Assembly (NCBI GenBank): GCA_029948255.1
Contig: JALIZF010001684.1
Span: 437,001-501,000 of the forward strand
Origin: Telmatactis stephensoni
Taxonomy: Eukaryota; Cnidaria; Anthozoa; Actiniaria; Isophelliidae
Length of the DNA: 64,000 nucleotides
Reading direction: 5' to 3'
Notes under the pieces: model-generated
What the model saw: the letters and a program-made list of their open reading frames with translations, nothing else
Told to the model about the DNA's origin: nothing
Database searches by the model: none
Shown: positions 1 to 12,200 of the stretch, piece by piece
How positions within the stretch are numbered: position 1 is the first letter of the stretch
Layout of the letters: each line of letters starts with the position of its first letter
Made by a program: the position numbers and the translations under genes

Positions 1-318
1 CAAAATTAAAATAATGCATTTTAAATTCTCAAATATACAGTGCTGAAAAAAATTATAGCTTTTTACTGTATCTATGACGTCACATGATGACGTCATGCAA
101 TGGCGTCATAAAATGCGAAAGTTCCCTCAGGGAAGACAAACTACAAAATATAAAAGCGATATGACAATTTAGTGGCATTTTAGAGCATTTTCAAATTTCC
201 CTAGTAACGGGCCATTAAACGGGCCTCTAAACGTAACGAAGAAGATTTGATAATACCAACTTTCTGGTCCCCTTTTATTTGGAACAAACAATCTGGTCGA
301 CAAATACACAACACTTAC

Positions 319-3300
319 TTGTTGGGCAAGGTCCTTTGCTGGCAACTGTTATTTTTTTGTTTTTCTTACAAGCGGCTTGTCTAACCTCACATTCATTTCC
401 GTACGTTCGGCCATCTGAACCGCAAACTGGTTTAAACAGAGAAGTACAGACTATATTACAGATGCATCGTGCACGGCCCTGGATGACCTCACAGACACGA
501 GGTGGTAAACAAGTCACGGCAGCACAGCTAGCTATAATGGAAAGAAAATTGTTATGTAGTTAAATCCCCAAACCTAGAAAATTAACTTGAGCTAAATTTG
601 ATCTCAGTAAAACCAAAACTGATGATCTCCAGTCGATCATTTGGGCTCCCATAACGGGAACATTGTAAAAAATATAAATTCTCTTGAAAGATCGAGTTAG
701 TATTTGGATCCAAATAACTGCACTGATTCATTCTACGGTTGCAAAAGGGTGGATAGCACATCAGTCAAATAAAACCTTATCGAGTAGATGAATCATTGCT
801 ATTCATCCATTAGTTTCACCATTTGTTTAACCGGAGCCAGAAGATTATGTTGATACAGCGGTGTATATTCCATGCGCATGCGTGCACATTTTATCTGTAC
901 AACGTTTACCTGGAGGACATCTTCCCTTGCTGACCACAGTTATATTTTTATTTTCGGTGCAAGAAGCTTTTTTAAGTAGACACTCGTTATTGTACGTCAC
1001 ACCATCTGAGCCGCACACAGGAGCCAGAATTCTAGGACACGGGACACGGCAAACGCACCGTGCACCGCCATTTCTGACTACGCAAACTTTTGGTTTCTTA
1101 CACAAGACAGCAGCACAAGTGGCTATTAAGATATAAAACATCAATTATTTACTTTTATTGTAGTCTATTTTATTAACATTTTAGAAAATAGTTAAGATGG
1201 CGGCATAGATGGTAGTGTTAGTGGTTTGAATTATCGACATAGGCAGTTCTTAAAGTAGCACTACGATCAAAATCGCTCGAAATGTGATTCAGCTCAAACT
1301 TAATTTGATCGAATAGTTCTATAAAGGTCTAATAAGCATCAGTTTCTCGATATTAAGAAGTACTATATTTTTGTGAATCTTTAAAGGTGTCAGTGACGTC
1401 ATATTCTCAACCCAAACATTCAACTCAATTGTCAACTCCCGTATATATTTCTTTGTATCTATAATCGAAATATCTCAACATGATGAAACTGGCCAGGTCA
1501 TGAATTCTTGACATAAGTAATGTAAAAAAAACTCCTTCACACCAACTTTTAGTGTCAAAGAAATACAATAGTTGACCATAGTTCAAGAATCTAAAAAAAA
1601 AGAATCAGAAAGAAAGGTATCGAGCGAAGCCATGGGATGAGTAATGACCTTAGCGATCGATTAGCGACGCCTCTAAAGATGAAATTTAATACTTCCCATT
1701 GGATGTCTGAGGAAACAAATCAACCAGTTATTGTATGGTTCTTTGAGATTCAGTGAAGTTTTAGCAAGTTTTGAACGGTTTTGATCAAAGTCCTGCTTCA
1801 AAATGGTACACTTCGTTTCTTATGACTGCATGGTTCGATCTAGCTAATGCCAACAATTTGCTGTTATGGCCGGCATGTTCCACTATATGGAATATACCAT
1901 CAGCTAATGCCAGCCTGTACCAATTTTCAGCTATTAGAACATCTCACCTGGAGGACATTTTCCTTTGCTGACTACAGTTATCTTCTTATTTTTCTTACAC
2001 GCTACTACTCTCAGTTCGCATTCATTGGTGTAAGAAACGCCGTCGGAACCACATACAGGAGCGAAGATTTCAGGACACACGGATGAACAAACACATTGTG
2101 CTCGGCCATTGATGACTCTGCAAACTTTTGGTTTTTTACACAAAACAGCTGCACAACTGGCTGTGAAGGCAAAAAAAAATGTTGAATGTTATTGGTGGTA
2201 ACATTATGATAATAGCGATGGAGGAGAAATCCAGGGGCGGATCCAGGGGCGGATCCAGGGGAGTGTCCATAGTTGCACCGGACATCCCTCTAGCCCCGTA
2301 CTTTATATACATATTTTTTTTCTATGGGCTTCCTGCGATATGACGTCATCAGGCTCCATTGTCAGGAGGCCGCCATCTTGGATGTGACGTCATCTCTCAA
2401 AAGACATTTGGGACACCCCCTTTGCAAAATCCTGGATCCGCCCCTGTAATCATATGGCGAACTGTTAATAATGGGTGGCATGGTTGGCCTAGTGATGAGA
2501 GCAAGGCCTTTCACCGTTGTGGTCTGGGTTCTGGTTTCAATCATTTGAGATTGAAATCAAGATCTAGAGGGCACGAAAACGCAAAATTCTAGCTCACTAT
2601 ATTTGCCAATTCAAAGAACTCTTCAATTATTCATCTAGCGAGAGTGAATTTTGCCCCTACCAAATGAAAATGATACCGTCGATGAGCGTTCGTTTCCATG
2701 GCGATGAGAGTGGTGATGATGATAAATGGGACAAATGGGATAATGGTGATAGCAATTAACATGAATGACCTTGATCAGTAGAAAAAGGAAAAATAGAATA
2801 TATAGCTTTAATTGGTGAAGATTGTGAAACGTAATGACGACATTTTGAAATGAACTTCATTTGAATCCTTCTATTTATTGCATCCAAACCCCGACCATTG
2901 AACTTCACCTGATGGACACTTTCCCTTGCTGACCACTCTTATCCTTTTGTTTTTATTACAAGCAGCAGCTTTAAGCAGACACTCGTTGCCATAGGTAACC
3001 CCATCTGAGCCGCACACAGGTGCGAGAATAAGAGGACAAGCAAAGCGGCAAACACATCGGGCTCGACCACCTCTGACTTCGCAAACCTTCGGCGAACGAC
3101 ACAGTACGGCAGCGCAGCTTGCTGTAAAGACAATTGAACGAACTTGATAAGGAAAACTGAAATGATGTGATGCTGGGAGGAAAGAGTTGTGAAAATGTAG
3201 CATGGAAATGATGAGAATCAGTGTTGCATGATCTTGATAAATGCTAATGATAGCGGTGGTTATAATAACGAAAAACTGTATTGTTGTTGTTGGTTAGTGG

Positions 3301-6300
3301 TAGTTGTAGTGGAGGTAGTAGCAGTAGTGGTGGTGGTGGTGGTGCAGGTAGTAGTGTTATCGTAAGGTAGTGTATAGTAGTGGTGGTTGTTGTTGTGGTG
3401 GTGGTAAGGTAGTGTATGGTAGTTGTAGTAGGGTGGTATAGTTGCAGTGCTGGTGTTGGGGTGTGGTAGTAGTGGTTGTGGTGGTGGTGGTAGTAGTGGT
3501 AGTGTAAGGTAGTTGTAGTGCTGGTTTTGGAATGTGTAGTAGTGGTGGTGGTGGTGGCGATAGTGGTAGTGTAAGGTAGTGTATGGTAGTGGTAGTGGGC
3601 AGTTGTAGTGGTGGTGGTGGTGATAATTGTGGTATAGGTAATAGAAGTCTCACCTGGAGGACAAGGTCCATGCCTCACTACTCTGATCCTTTTATTCCTT
3701 TTACATTCCTCACGTGTCAATTGACACATGTTCCCGTACGTTTTGCCATCTGACCCGCAAACAGGCATGAAGAATAATGGACAACGCCAGTCACAGTTGA
3801 CTTTATTAGGCACACATTCTGGGAAGCCATCTATCATTTTACACGTAGAGTCAGGATGACAGCCCATAAAGACACAGGACGGTTCAAAATTATATTCAAA
3901 ACCATACCCTGAAATGAAGAATTTCATATATCGTTTGTAATTGGTCAATCAGTGCATTCCAACAAGCGACAAGCGATAGCATTTTCAAAAACATATGATT
4001 AGCTTTAGCTATTTGCAGATTATTTTGTGTATGTTGCAATTATATTTAATTTTGTGCTCAATAAACTGTCTCTGTATATATTGTATTTTTCAAAATAATT
4101 GGTATGTTTTCGCGCACTGCAGCTGTGATTGACCAACAACCGTGTGCGATGACAAAACACACACGCATAGATGACGTCATTGTATCTTACGTTTTAACGA
4201 ATCTTCTGATTGATTGTATTATTTTATTATTTTATTATTTTATTATTGTATTTTTCAATAATCTACGTTTACTCGAAGCTAACCCTGTGTTTGTACGTCT
4301 TTTGTCTAGTTTTGCAGCGGTATCATCAAACTCGAAAAGGTCTCTTCAGTACTGAGCAAAAACGAAACCTTAATGGCCTTTGGTATATTCTTCTACCTGT
4401 TTCACCCTGTGCTAGCAGACCTTAACTGTTGTCCTGTTAAGTGATCATTAACCACGCAAAAACGCCTCGCATTATGATTAAAACTTCTGGTTATCTGGCG
4501 CGTTTATTCTAGATAACCATTACCAAAACATTTCGTTTACTTTTTCCGTGGATTTGATATTGATATTATAATTTAAGGTGGCCCGTACCTATTGATTTGT
4601 TTGTTGGGCATGAATTTCAATCGCGTCCTTTTACATCAAAACCTTGTCCGATTTCTGAGAAATTTGCAGCCATTTGTCTACAAGCCTTGAAATTTGTACC
4701 GGTAATTATTTTTCTGCGAATTAGATCAAGTAATTCGAGATATCAGACGATTTTTAAAAATGGCTTTTTGAGAAAAATTGGTCATAAATCCAAAATTCCA
4801 AGGTGAATATTTTCCTATTTCGTCAATCAAGTATAAAGGCATAGAGGACTACATACAACATGTATCGTGCCAATTGGTGCCTTAGAAGTTGCGATACAAA
4901 ATTTGCGCTGCCTGTTACGACGCAAAATTATGTAGTCAAAACTACCGCCAAAATCTCAACAAAATTTCAAAAACAGCGAGAACTATATCTGCTGTAAGAA
5001 AGACAAATACCTATTGTAACTTGTGAACAAAATTTGGAGAGATGAGAAGCTAAACGCCAATGTTATCCTCAAGCAAACTTGGGGAGTAATTTTTGTGACC
5101 ACGAGGCGAGCGTTGCGAATTTGTATTACTTCGACTTCTACAAATTCTATCGAATTGTTTCGTGAAATTTTCTTGGTATGGGATAGAACAAGATGTTAAC
5201 ATACCTGTTGCCAAGTGTCGTTGTGTTTGCTGCACTAGGTATAATTCATTCAGCTTCAAAAGTAAGCAATTTCATCAAGTCGACATTTGAGCTGCCAAGG
5301 TAAAACCCTCACGGTTTGTTAATTTATTCAAAACGACACCTTACTATCTGTTGCAAAATTCCGCACGGGATCCAGACTTTTGGGAATAAAGACGGTAGTT
5401 CTCTGAATACAATTGCTTCTGAGTCTAAATCCCGTGTGGAATTTTGCAACAGATAGTAAGGTGTTGTTTTGAATAAATTAACAAACCTTGAGGGCTTTAC
5501 CTTGGTAGCTCAAACGTCGACTCGATGCAGTTGCTTACTTTTGAAGCTGAATGAATTATACCTAGTGCAGCAAACACAACGACACTTGGCAACAGGTATG
5601 TTAACATCTTGTTCTATCCCATACCTAGAAAATTTCACGAAACAATTCGACAGAATTTGTAGAAGTCGAAGTAATACAAATTCGCAACGCTCACCTCGTG
5701 GTCACAAAAATTACTCCCCAAGTTTGCTTGAGGATAACATTGGCGTTTAGCTTCTCATCTCTCCAAATTTTGTTTACAAGTTACAATAGGTATTTGTCTT
5801 TCTTACAGCAGATACAGCAGATATAGTTCTCGCTGTTTTTGAAATTTTGTTGAGATTTTGGCGGTAGTTTTGACTACATAATTTTGCGTCGTAACAGGCA
5901 GCACAAATTTTGTATCGCAGCTTCTAAGGCACCAATTGGCACGATACATGTTGTATGTAGTCCTCTATGCCTTTATACTTGATTGACGAAATAGGAAAAA
6001 AATTCACCTTGGAATTTTGGATTTATGACCAATTTTTCTCAAAAAGCCATTTTTAAAAATCGTCTGATATCTCGAATTACTTGATCTAATTCGCAGAAAA
6101 ATAATTACCGGTACAAATTTCAAGGCTTGTAGACAAATGGCTGCAAATTTCTCAGAAATCGGACAAGGTTTTGATGTAAAAAGACGCGATTGAAATTCAT
6201 GCCCAACAAACAAATCAATAGGTATGGGCCACCTTAAGGTGACTCGAAATAGCTTTTTAGTGAACACACTTCCACCGTTTCATTTTAGGAAATAATAGAT

Positions 6301-9239
6301 TTATTTAAGACGGATCGAAACGTCTTTTGCTCCAGTTATCATTCTCAGGCTAGGTGAAGGTTTCCCATGGTATCAAGTTCCACTGACTTGATCGGCGTTA
6401 TCTTCGTAACGATAAGCAAAGATTGCGCGGAAATCAGTATGATATTTTTTAAATATCTCTCGAATTCGAGCAGCTCTAGACAAGTGACAATATAAGCAAT
6501 AAACTACACACCAAAGTAAAGAAAATAGGACACAATTCAAACCTTGGGCTTGTGTTACCCTTACAACAGCTTTAGATGAGAATTTAACTAACAATACATG
6601 CATTCAAGTTTTGACTTAATAGAATATATACATTAATCAAGAATATATTCTAACTAGAAAAAATTCCGCAAAATGTGAAAAATCTACATTACCGGTAGCA
6701 CGACAAAAACAGTCCTGCTGATATCAAAAAAAGAAAGAAAGAAAGAAAGGAAAACAAAAGTAAGAAAAAAAGAGAGAGAAAAAAAGAAAGGAAAAAAGAT
6801 CCGTCCCCGACAAGGCTCGAACCTGCAACCCCTAAAATATGCATCCCCCGGATACAAAGCCAAGAAAAATGTTATTTATTGAAAAATCAAAAAATGAAAA
6901 TTAAATTTTGGGACGATTCTCCCGAGACATTCATAGAAGCTGAGACATCGAATCGACTTACGTTAAGGATGAAGATTTCGGCCACATCCACGCTATCCCG
7001 GGGTAGTATCATAAGCTATATCGTAATGTGCACTAAACTCTAGAAATGTTATGCGTTTTTAACCATAAGATCTGAATCCGCGTCGCTTGTCTGGAATGAG
7101 CCAGAAGCCCAATATTTTTCACTGTTTATTATCTCCTAATAAATGCCTGACAGCGATTTGAATTTGAATTTGAATCGAACATCAAAGTAGTTCTGGACTC
7201 AATTGTTCTAAAGGAGGTTAGTAAGCACTAACCGAGCAATATAATAGCGGTGTAGCTAGAAATGTTTAGCCAGAGGTACGCACATGCGCAATTCTAAATT
7301 ACTTAATACCACAGTACGACAGCTATTGCATGTCGGTTACTATAAGCCAGTTCAGAGTTTAAGAATCGCTTCTAATGCGCATGCGATTTTATCCCAAATG
7401 TCTCACCTTCTTTTGTTTGATTAAAAACAAAGGTTTAAACAAAAGAAGGTGAGAAGTTCGGGATAAAATCGCCGCATGCGCACTGAAAACGATTCGTAAA
7501 CTATTTACTATTTACAACTTTTTGCACTGCTCTGTTCTAGAATTTTGCTCTTTTCGTACGTTCTGCATGCTCATGTTTCGATGTATTCTGTGCTCTTCTC
7601 TACTCTATACTTTTTTTATTTACATTTTTAGCCTCTGAGGTTCGCAAGTGGGTATATGTCTACAGGAAGTTACACTACTAACCATAGTTTCGATTTAGAA
7701 AACCATTCAATTGTTTATAGCCCTGGGTTAGCGCTAATTCCCTTTCAAAACAAAACAACGAGCCCTGATAGTTGTGGTGAGCTTAATTCTAGCTGAATTT
7801 TCATGACACCGCGAAAACAACTCTAAAAAAGAAAGCCACGAAGTTTAATATTAGCTATTACTTTAAGGATACTTTAGAAAGCAATGTAACGTGACTTTGG
7901 ACGCTCACCGAAATATCGTTATATTCTAACTTTAGAACATAACTGAATGATGTAATCATCGCTGGAGTTTATCACTAATAGATATAGGTATAGTTTAAAA
8001 ACTTCACTCTGCCTTAGTTTTGACTTTATAATTACTTCTCAAAAACGTTTTCTTCTGTTTACTAGTTTATTCAGTAAGTTTGTATCGTGCCACTAGTGGA
8101 TCAAAAAGTAATATATCTGTGACCAAAGCTTAAAACGAATTAAAAATGCATTAAAATTATCACTGAAGCAATGAAAAAAAGAGACGACAGATTTAAGTGT
8201 TTCATAAAGCGTTCAAGCCGAGCATGACCAGACTTCTTTTATACTTGAAAACGGAAATTTGAATGCATCATGCGGGTAGAGCTCCAGAAACCAATATTCC
8301 TGTGACCACAACGCTTAGAAATGACGCTGAAATTTCCATTGAAGCGAAAAATGGAGACAAATGTAATTCACTTAATGTTGTAAATAGCGTTAAACCTCAG
8401 ACTTCGTGATATTATCTTAAACGTAAACTAAAAGTACTTGAGACTCGGGGATATTTCAGTTTCGCTAAGCTGAATTGGTGGCATATTTTTTCAGTCCATG
8501 TTTTACAGATTTTTCTCAGTCCAGTCCATGTTTTACAGATTTTTCTCTCAGTCCAGTCCATGTTTTACAGATTTTTTTTTCAGTCCAGTCCATGTTTTAC
8601 AGATATTTTCAGTCCAGTCCATGTTTTACAGATTTTTTCAGTCCAGTCCATGTTTTACAGATTTTGAGTCCAGTCCAGTCCAGTCCAGTCCAGTCCATAT
8701 TTTACAATATCCCGGAATCGACACAGTTGCATGTTTATAAGGATTAGTGGAATGAAAAGCACATTTAAATTAAGTTGAAAACCCTTTTTAACATGCAAAC
8801 AGTTCCCGTTTAAACATGTTGAAAGGGATTAATTGAGATGAAATAGGTCAATTAGAATTGTGTAAACATGCATAATTAATGAAAAGAACAAGAAAATCAA
8901 TAATTTAATTCCAGAATTGGAATGCCAAATCACAGCATTGTCCTTAAGTGAAGTTTTAATTTGAGATAGACAATTGCTATTGGTATATTTAAAAATGGTT
9001 TAATTGTTAAGTACTTTTTGGTAAAATAGCCTCTAATTGACTCTTAGAATTTTATTGAACTTTTGAAAGTGCTGTACATTACCAATATTAATATTCCTTA
9101 ATACTTATGATCAATTCACAAAAAATCTTTGTAAGCGAAGTTATTTTTGTGACGATTGAACTTTAATTCACATACCTGAAGCCTTGTTTGCTATGAACAC
9201 AAAAAGAAGAAAGACAAGGAACTTCCAAGTTGACGACAT
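319..9239 (-). CDS. Secreted multi-domain follistatin/Kazal serine protease inhibitor (3' partial)
   Basis: Exons on the minus strand: 9239-9176 (start and signal peptide), 3908-3654, 3121-2909, 2160-1948, 1122-910, 531-319; the last ends in a GTAAGT donor, so the gene continues past the left edge. The first 21 residues are a short basic start (MSSTWK) followed by a Phe/Leu/Val-rich core, a signal peptide. Each later exon encodes one ten-cysteine follistatin-like module: an N-lobe with four or five Cys, then a Kazal core with the PVCGSDG.TY..EC signature. All junctions are phase 1, so modules can be gained or lost without frameshift; four exons are exactly 213 bp. The visible coding length is 1171 nt (about 390 aa). 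Members of this family are secreted, tight-binding inhibitors of serine proteases. Joining the signal exon to the first module across a 5.3 kb intron is my inference from phase and strand. Confidence 0.88.
2465..2565 (+). repeat. tRNA-derived SINE-like element
   Basis: The stretch has a box A-like motif (TTGGCCTAGTGATG) about 40 bases before a box B-like motif (GGGTTCTGGTTTC), the spacing of a tRNA-type internal promoter. No cloverleaf could be drawn that would suggest a working tRNA. It lies in an intron of the Kazal gene. Confidence 0.5.
3288..3645. repeat. GT-rich imperfect simple repeat (GTG/GTA)n
   Basis: About 360 bp of GTGGTGGTAGT-like imperfect triplets lie immediately after the donor of the first Kazal module exon. 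On the minus strand it reads as Thr/His/Pro-rich ORFs, which are artefacts of the repeat. A similar ACC/ACT satellite lies in an intron of the nuclease gene near 15 kb. Confidence 0.9.
4573..6237. mobile_element. Giant palindromic foldback element, TTAA-flanked
   Basis: Left arm 4573-5371 (799 bp) is repeated as its reverse complement at 5429-6237 (809 bp) around a 57 bp spacer. The arms differ by scattered substitutions and one roughly 10 bp insertion on the right near 5810. The outer ends read TTAAGGTGGCCC and its complement, so TTAA could be a piggyBac-type target duplication. No transposase is encoded; the mirror-image ORFs at 5050-5259 and 5469-5750 are the two arms read in opposite directions. 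It sits inside intron 1 of the Kazal inhibitor gene. Confidence 0.92.
6795..7012. repeat. Dispersed repeat with pol III-like boxes, copy 1
   Basis: This matches 19625-19812 in the same orientation, sharing the stretch around GGGACGATTCTCCCGAGACA and GACATCGAATCGACTTACG and a box B-like GGCTCGAACCTGC. On the minus strand a box A-like motif (TAGCGTGGATGG) precedes the box B-like motif by about 170 bases, too far for a tRNA. It is probably a SINE or other pol III-derived retroposon, possibly composite. Confidence 0.6.
7356..7502. repeat. Inverted repeat (hairpin)
   Basis: The arms share ATGCGCATGCGATTTTATCC and a CACCTTCTTTTGTTT core, with the complementary AAACAAAAGAAGGTG on the right. Arms are about 65 bp with a few mismatches around a short AT-rich loop. 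It is a MITE-like foldback in intron 1 of the Kazal gene. Confidence 0.8.
8498..8697. repeat. Minisatellite with CAGTCCATGTTTTACAG unit
   Basis: Seven copies of a 24-30 bp unit (AGTCCATGTTTTACAGATTTTT plus variable CAGTC) run in tandem, ending in a (CAGTC)n tract and a last diverged unit. ORFs reading FYRFF/VQSM across it are artefacts. Confidence 0.95.
9176..9239 (-). CDS. Signal-peptide exon 1 of the Kazal inhibitor gene
   Basis: Reading the minus strand from 9239 gives ATG and 21 codons ending in ..ANKAS, then one base and a GTATGT donor. The peptide has Lys6 and a hydrophobic run rich in Phe, Leu and Val. The leftover base (phase 1) completes the first codon of the 3908-3654 exon, giving a small-residue site (KAS/G) suited to signal peptidase. 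It is too short to stand out as an ORF. Its placement next to the inhibitor on the same strand supports the assignment. Confidence 0.8.
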
Positions 9240-12200
9240 GGTGAAGCCAAGCAGAGTGGCCACTTCATATGAATAGTAATTTTTAAGACTGTGCACATTA
9301 AACTACATTACATCTGGTGACACCACCCCTTTTTGCTAAAACCATAGCAACGTCTCCTTGACGTCAGCTATAGTAAATCACCGGCTGACGTGTACTTCTG
9401 AATAGAAGAAGCTGATTGGTGGAAGCCATGTTCACGTGATTAGTGTTGTCTAAATTGTGCTTAGACGTGATGGCTCTTGATTTATTGATTTTTTATGCAT
9501 GAAATCGTCTAAATTTATCTAACGTACCCAAATATAACTGAACTACAGTACCTTTGTAAACAAGTTTATAATTAGTTGTAAGATTCTTCATGCTTAGATA
9601 TAAATAGATTTGGAGGAATCGAATATTAGGATACATATGAAAAGACTTAAAATCAGGAATCAAAGTTTATTATATCCCTAGTCGTTGGCAGTTGAGTCAT
9701 TATTACGAATATTTGCAAAAACTATCCTCAGAGACCCCTCCCTCTCCTTTGCAATTTTACATCCCTTTCCTGATCGATCAGGGTCAGGCTCATCTGTCAT
9801 TTCCATCAAAAACTGTTACACATAAACTGATACTGTACATCAGCCTCTCTTTTCCTCCTCTTTTTTTTCTTCTTCTTCTTCTTCTCGTTCTTTCTTTTTC
9901 TTCCCTGTCCTATTTCCCTTTCTTTCTATTTATCTGATCCCCATCACTCTCTTTTAATCGTCCCATCTCTCGCCTCTTCTGCTCTCCCATTACGTTTTCC
10001 TTTTCCCTGTTACTGCCCTCCCCTTCCCCTCCCCCTCTCTCAAAAAGACCACATTTTGTTCAAATCCGCCAATAACTCATCCTCTACCTCTTCAGCCAGT
10101 CAGAGTGAATGATAGATTGATGAAAATCAAAATCAAGTAAACATATAAATCAAGCAATGTTGTCATATATTCACTCTAAGCAACACTTCTTTGTGTGAAC
10201 ACAATAAAGAGGTGAGGATGGGAGGGGAGGGTAAAACGACCATTAATTCACGGTGATGTGGAGGAGTAAGATTTTATTGAGAGGGGAGAGGTCGGGATGG
10301 GATGTTATGTGGAAACATTTGGCTGGGGTAGGAATTTTTGAAGTTCAGTAACAACAGCAAGTCTTCGGTCCTTCCAGTTAACAATTTATTTATACCGCTT
10401 TGAGGCACTCAAATATAATTTGTAGTATTTCAATCAACTGAACGGCACAAGAATCTTGACGTCTTTACTCTGGTTCGATAGAAACAAACATTTAAGTATT
10501 TTTTCATTTGAGACGCCTCCTCCCTCCTGGACAACACAAATCAGTCTCGAACCAACTTTCAGGATGGAGACTTTTTGATCTTAAGGTGGTATGATAAAAA
10601 AAATTGTTTGTGTTTTTATTAATTCACATATCATTGCCCTTGTCCAGACAAATCATTTCATATTATGCAATTCAGATTAAGGGAATGTGTTATATATGAA
10701 TTCAATTGTGTAATGAACCCACTAAAATTGCGCAAGATTTTAAGTAACCAAGGTATTTAATATTAAAAAAAAGGCTTACTTTCGCGCGCTTTGTCAGGCG
10801 TTTTTATTATTTAATTAAACGGGGGGGGGGGGGGGATTTTTTCGATTTCTTCCTTTCGTTTCCTTTTGTCGTTATTTTTTGTGAACGGGTAAGCCTGCGC
10901 AAGAGAAGTATTTTCTCTTTAGGTTTTCCCCATACTTGTTTTGTATTTTGTTTTGTCATTGCCAAAATCATGCACTTGCATTGATAACATTACAGGATCG
11001 AGAAAATGAAGAACAGTTTCACGATTTCAAATTTGTAGTAATGTTTGCTAAACTCAAGTTCAAGTATCAGACAAAAGTTTGATCATATGAGTGATCCACT
11101 ATGACTCAGCTTACGCTTCGGTTCCCTTTGTATTCCGGTATAAATAGCTACTTGGATGAGTAAAAATAAATAAAATAAAAATAAAATATTTTGTTATTTA
11201 ACGAGGGCAGTAAGTGACAGTAACTAAACTGATGAACTTGTGGCCCTCTAAACAATAAAATAACTGAAATAAACATAGCGTAAATAATTTAAGAGTCCCC
11301 AATGACCGGGAGGCAAACTCCAGTTTCGTATTTACAAGCATGGTGGGGAAGGGGAATCTAAACGACGCGGAACAAATTCAACCTCAGCTACTAGAGTGGA
11401 ACTCGATTGCGAGACCGACGCTTTGACCACTCGACCATGCTGCCTCCCTTAGTGTAATCTGATGCACTTTTGAAACTTGTTTTATTTTGATTAGTTTGCA
11501 AAACTTTCCAGTTCTACATATGAAATCGATATGACATATTTGATGGTGGACTCCTTTTTCCAATAAAAATATTAACTAAATATTAATATTAACTAAATAT
11601 TAAATATTAAGATATTAAGGTAACTATTCAGGGGACAACTTAAGGTGGCCCGCGGGTATTTATAGTGGCGGAAGAACAAATTTTTCTCTCGAATTTTCAG
11701 AACGTAAAGCTGCACCGATTTCTGCTATTTTTTATACCGTAAACAGGGAATCTTTATTCTCTTAAAAGCTACCAATTTTAAGGCAAACAAGATATACGAT
11801 TAAGAAGTACAAGCGATATTAAAAATCCTATCTTTTTTTGAAAATCGAAATATCTCCGTCCAAGAAAGGACAATTTTTGTCCTATTTAGTTGAATGACTT
11901 CTAGTACCATAAGGTTTACTGCGAGGCATCTAGAACCCGATTCGCTGGATAGAAATTGATGTACAGTCGATTGTTATATTTTACCCCCAAACTCTGGTTT
12001 GAACACCGGACTCTTGTAATTACCTTAGCTCTTTCAAGAATACTGGAATAGGCCTCAAATTACTCCTACCGCTAAAAAGTTTTAGGATACCTATCACTTT
12101 TCTGAATATATTAAAAAGATTGGATACTTCAATGAAAAGTTATACGCCATTCTCAGAAGAAGAGCATGTTCACAGTCAGTAATTCAAGAATGTCAAGCAA

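Noticed and set aside
5050..5750. Two near-identical 69 and 93 residue ORFs on opposite strands
   Set aside because: They are the two arms of the large palindrome read in opposite directions, with no domain or splice logic.
8498..8697. CRISPR-like array
   Set aside because: The units are directly tandem without unique spacers in a eukaryotic intron; it is a minisatellite.
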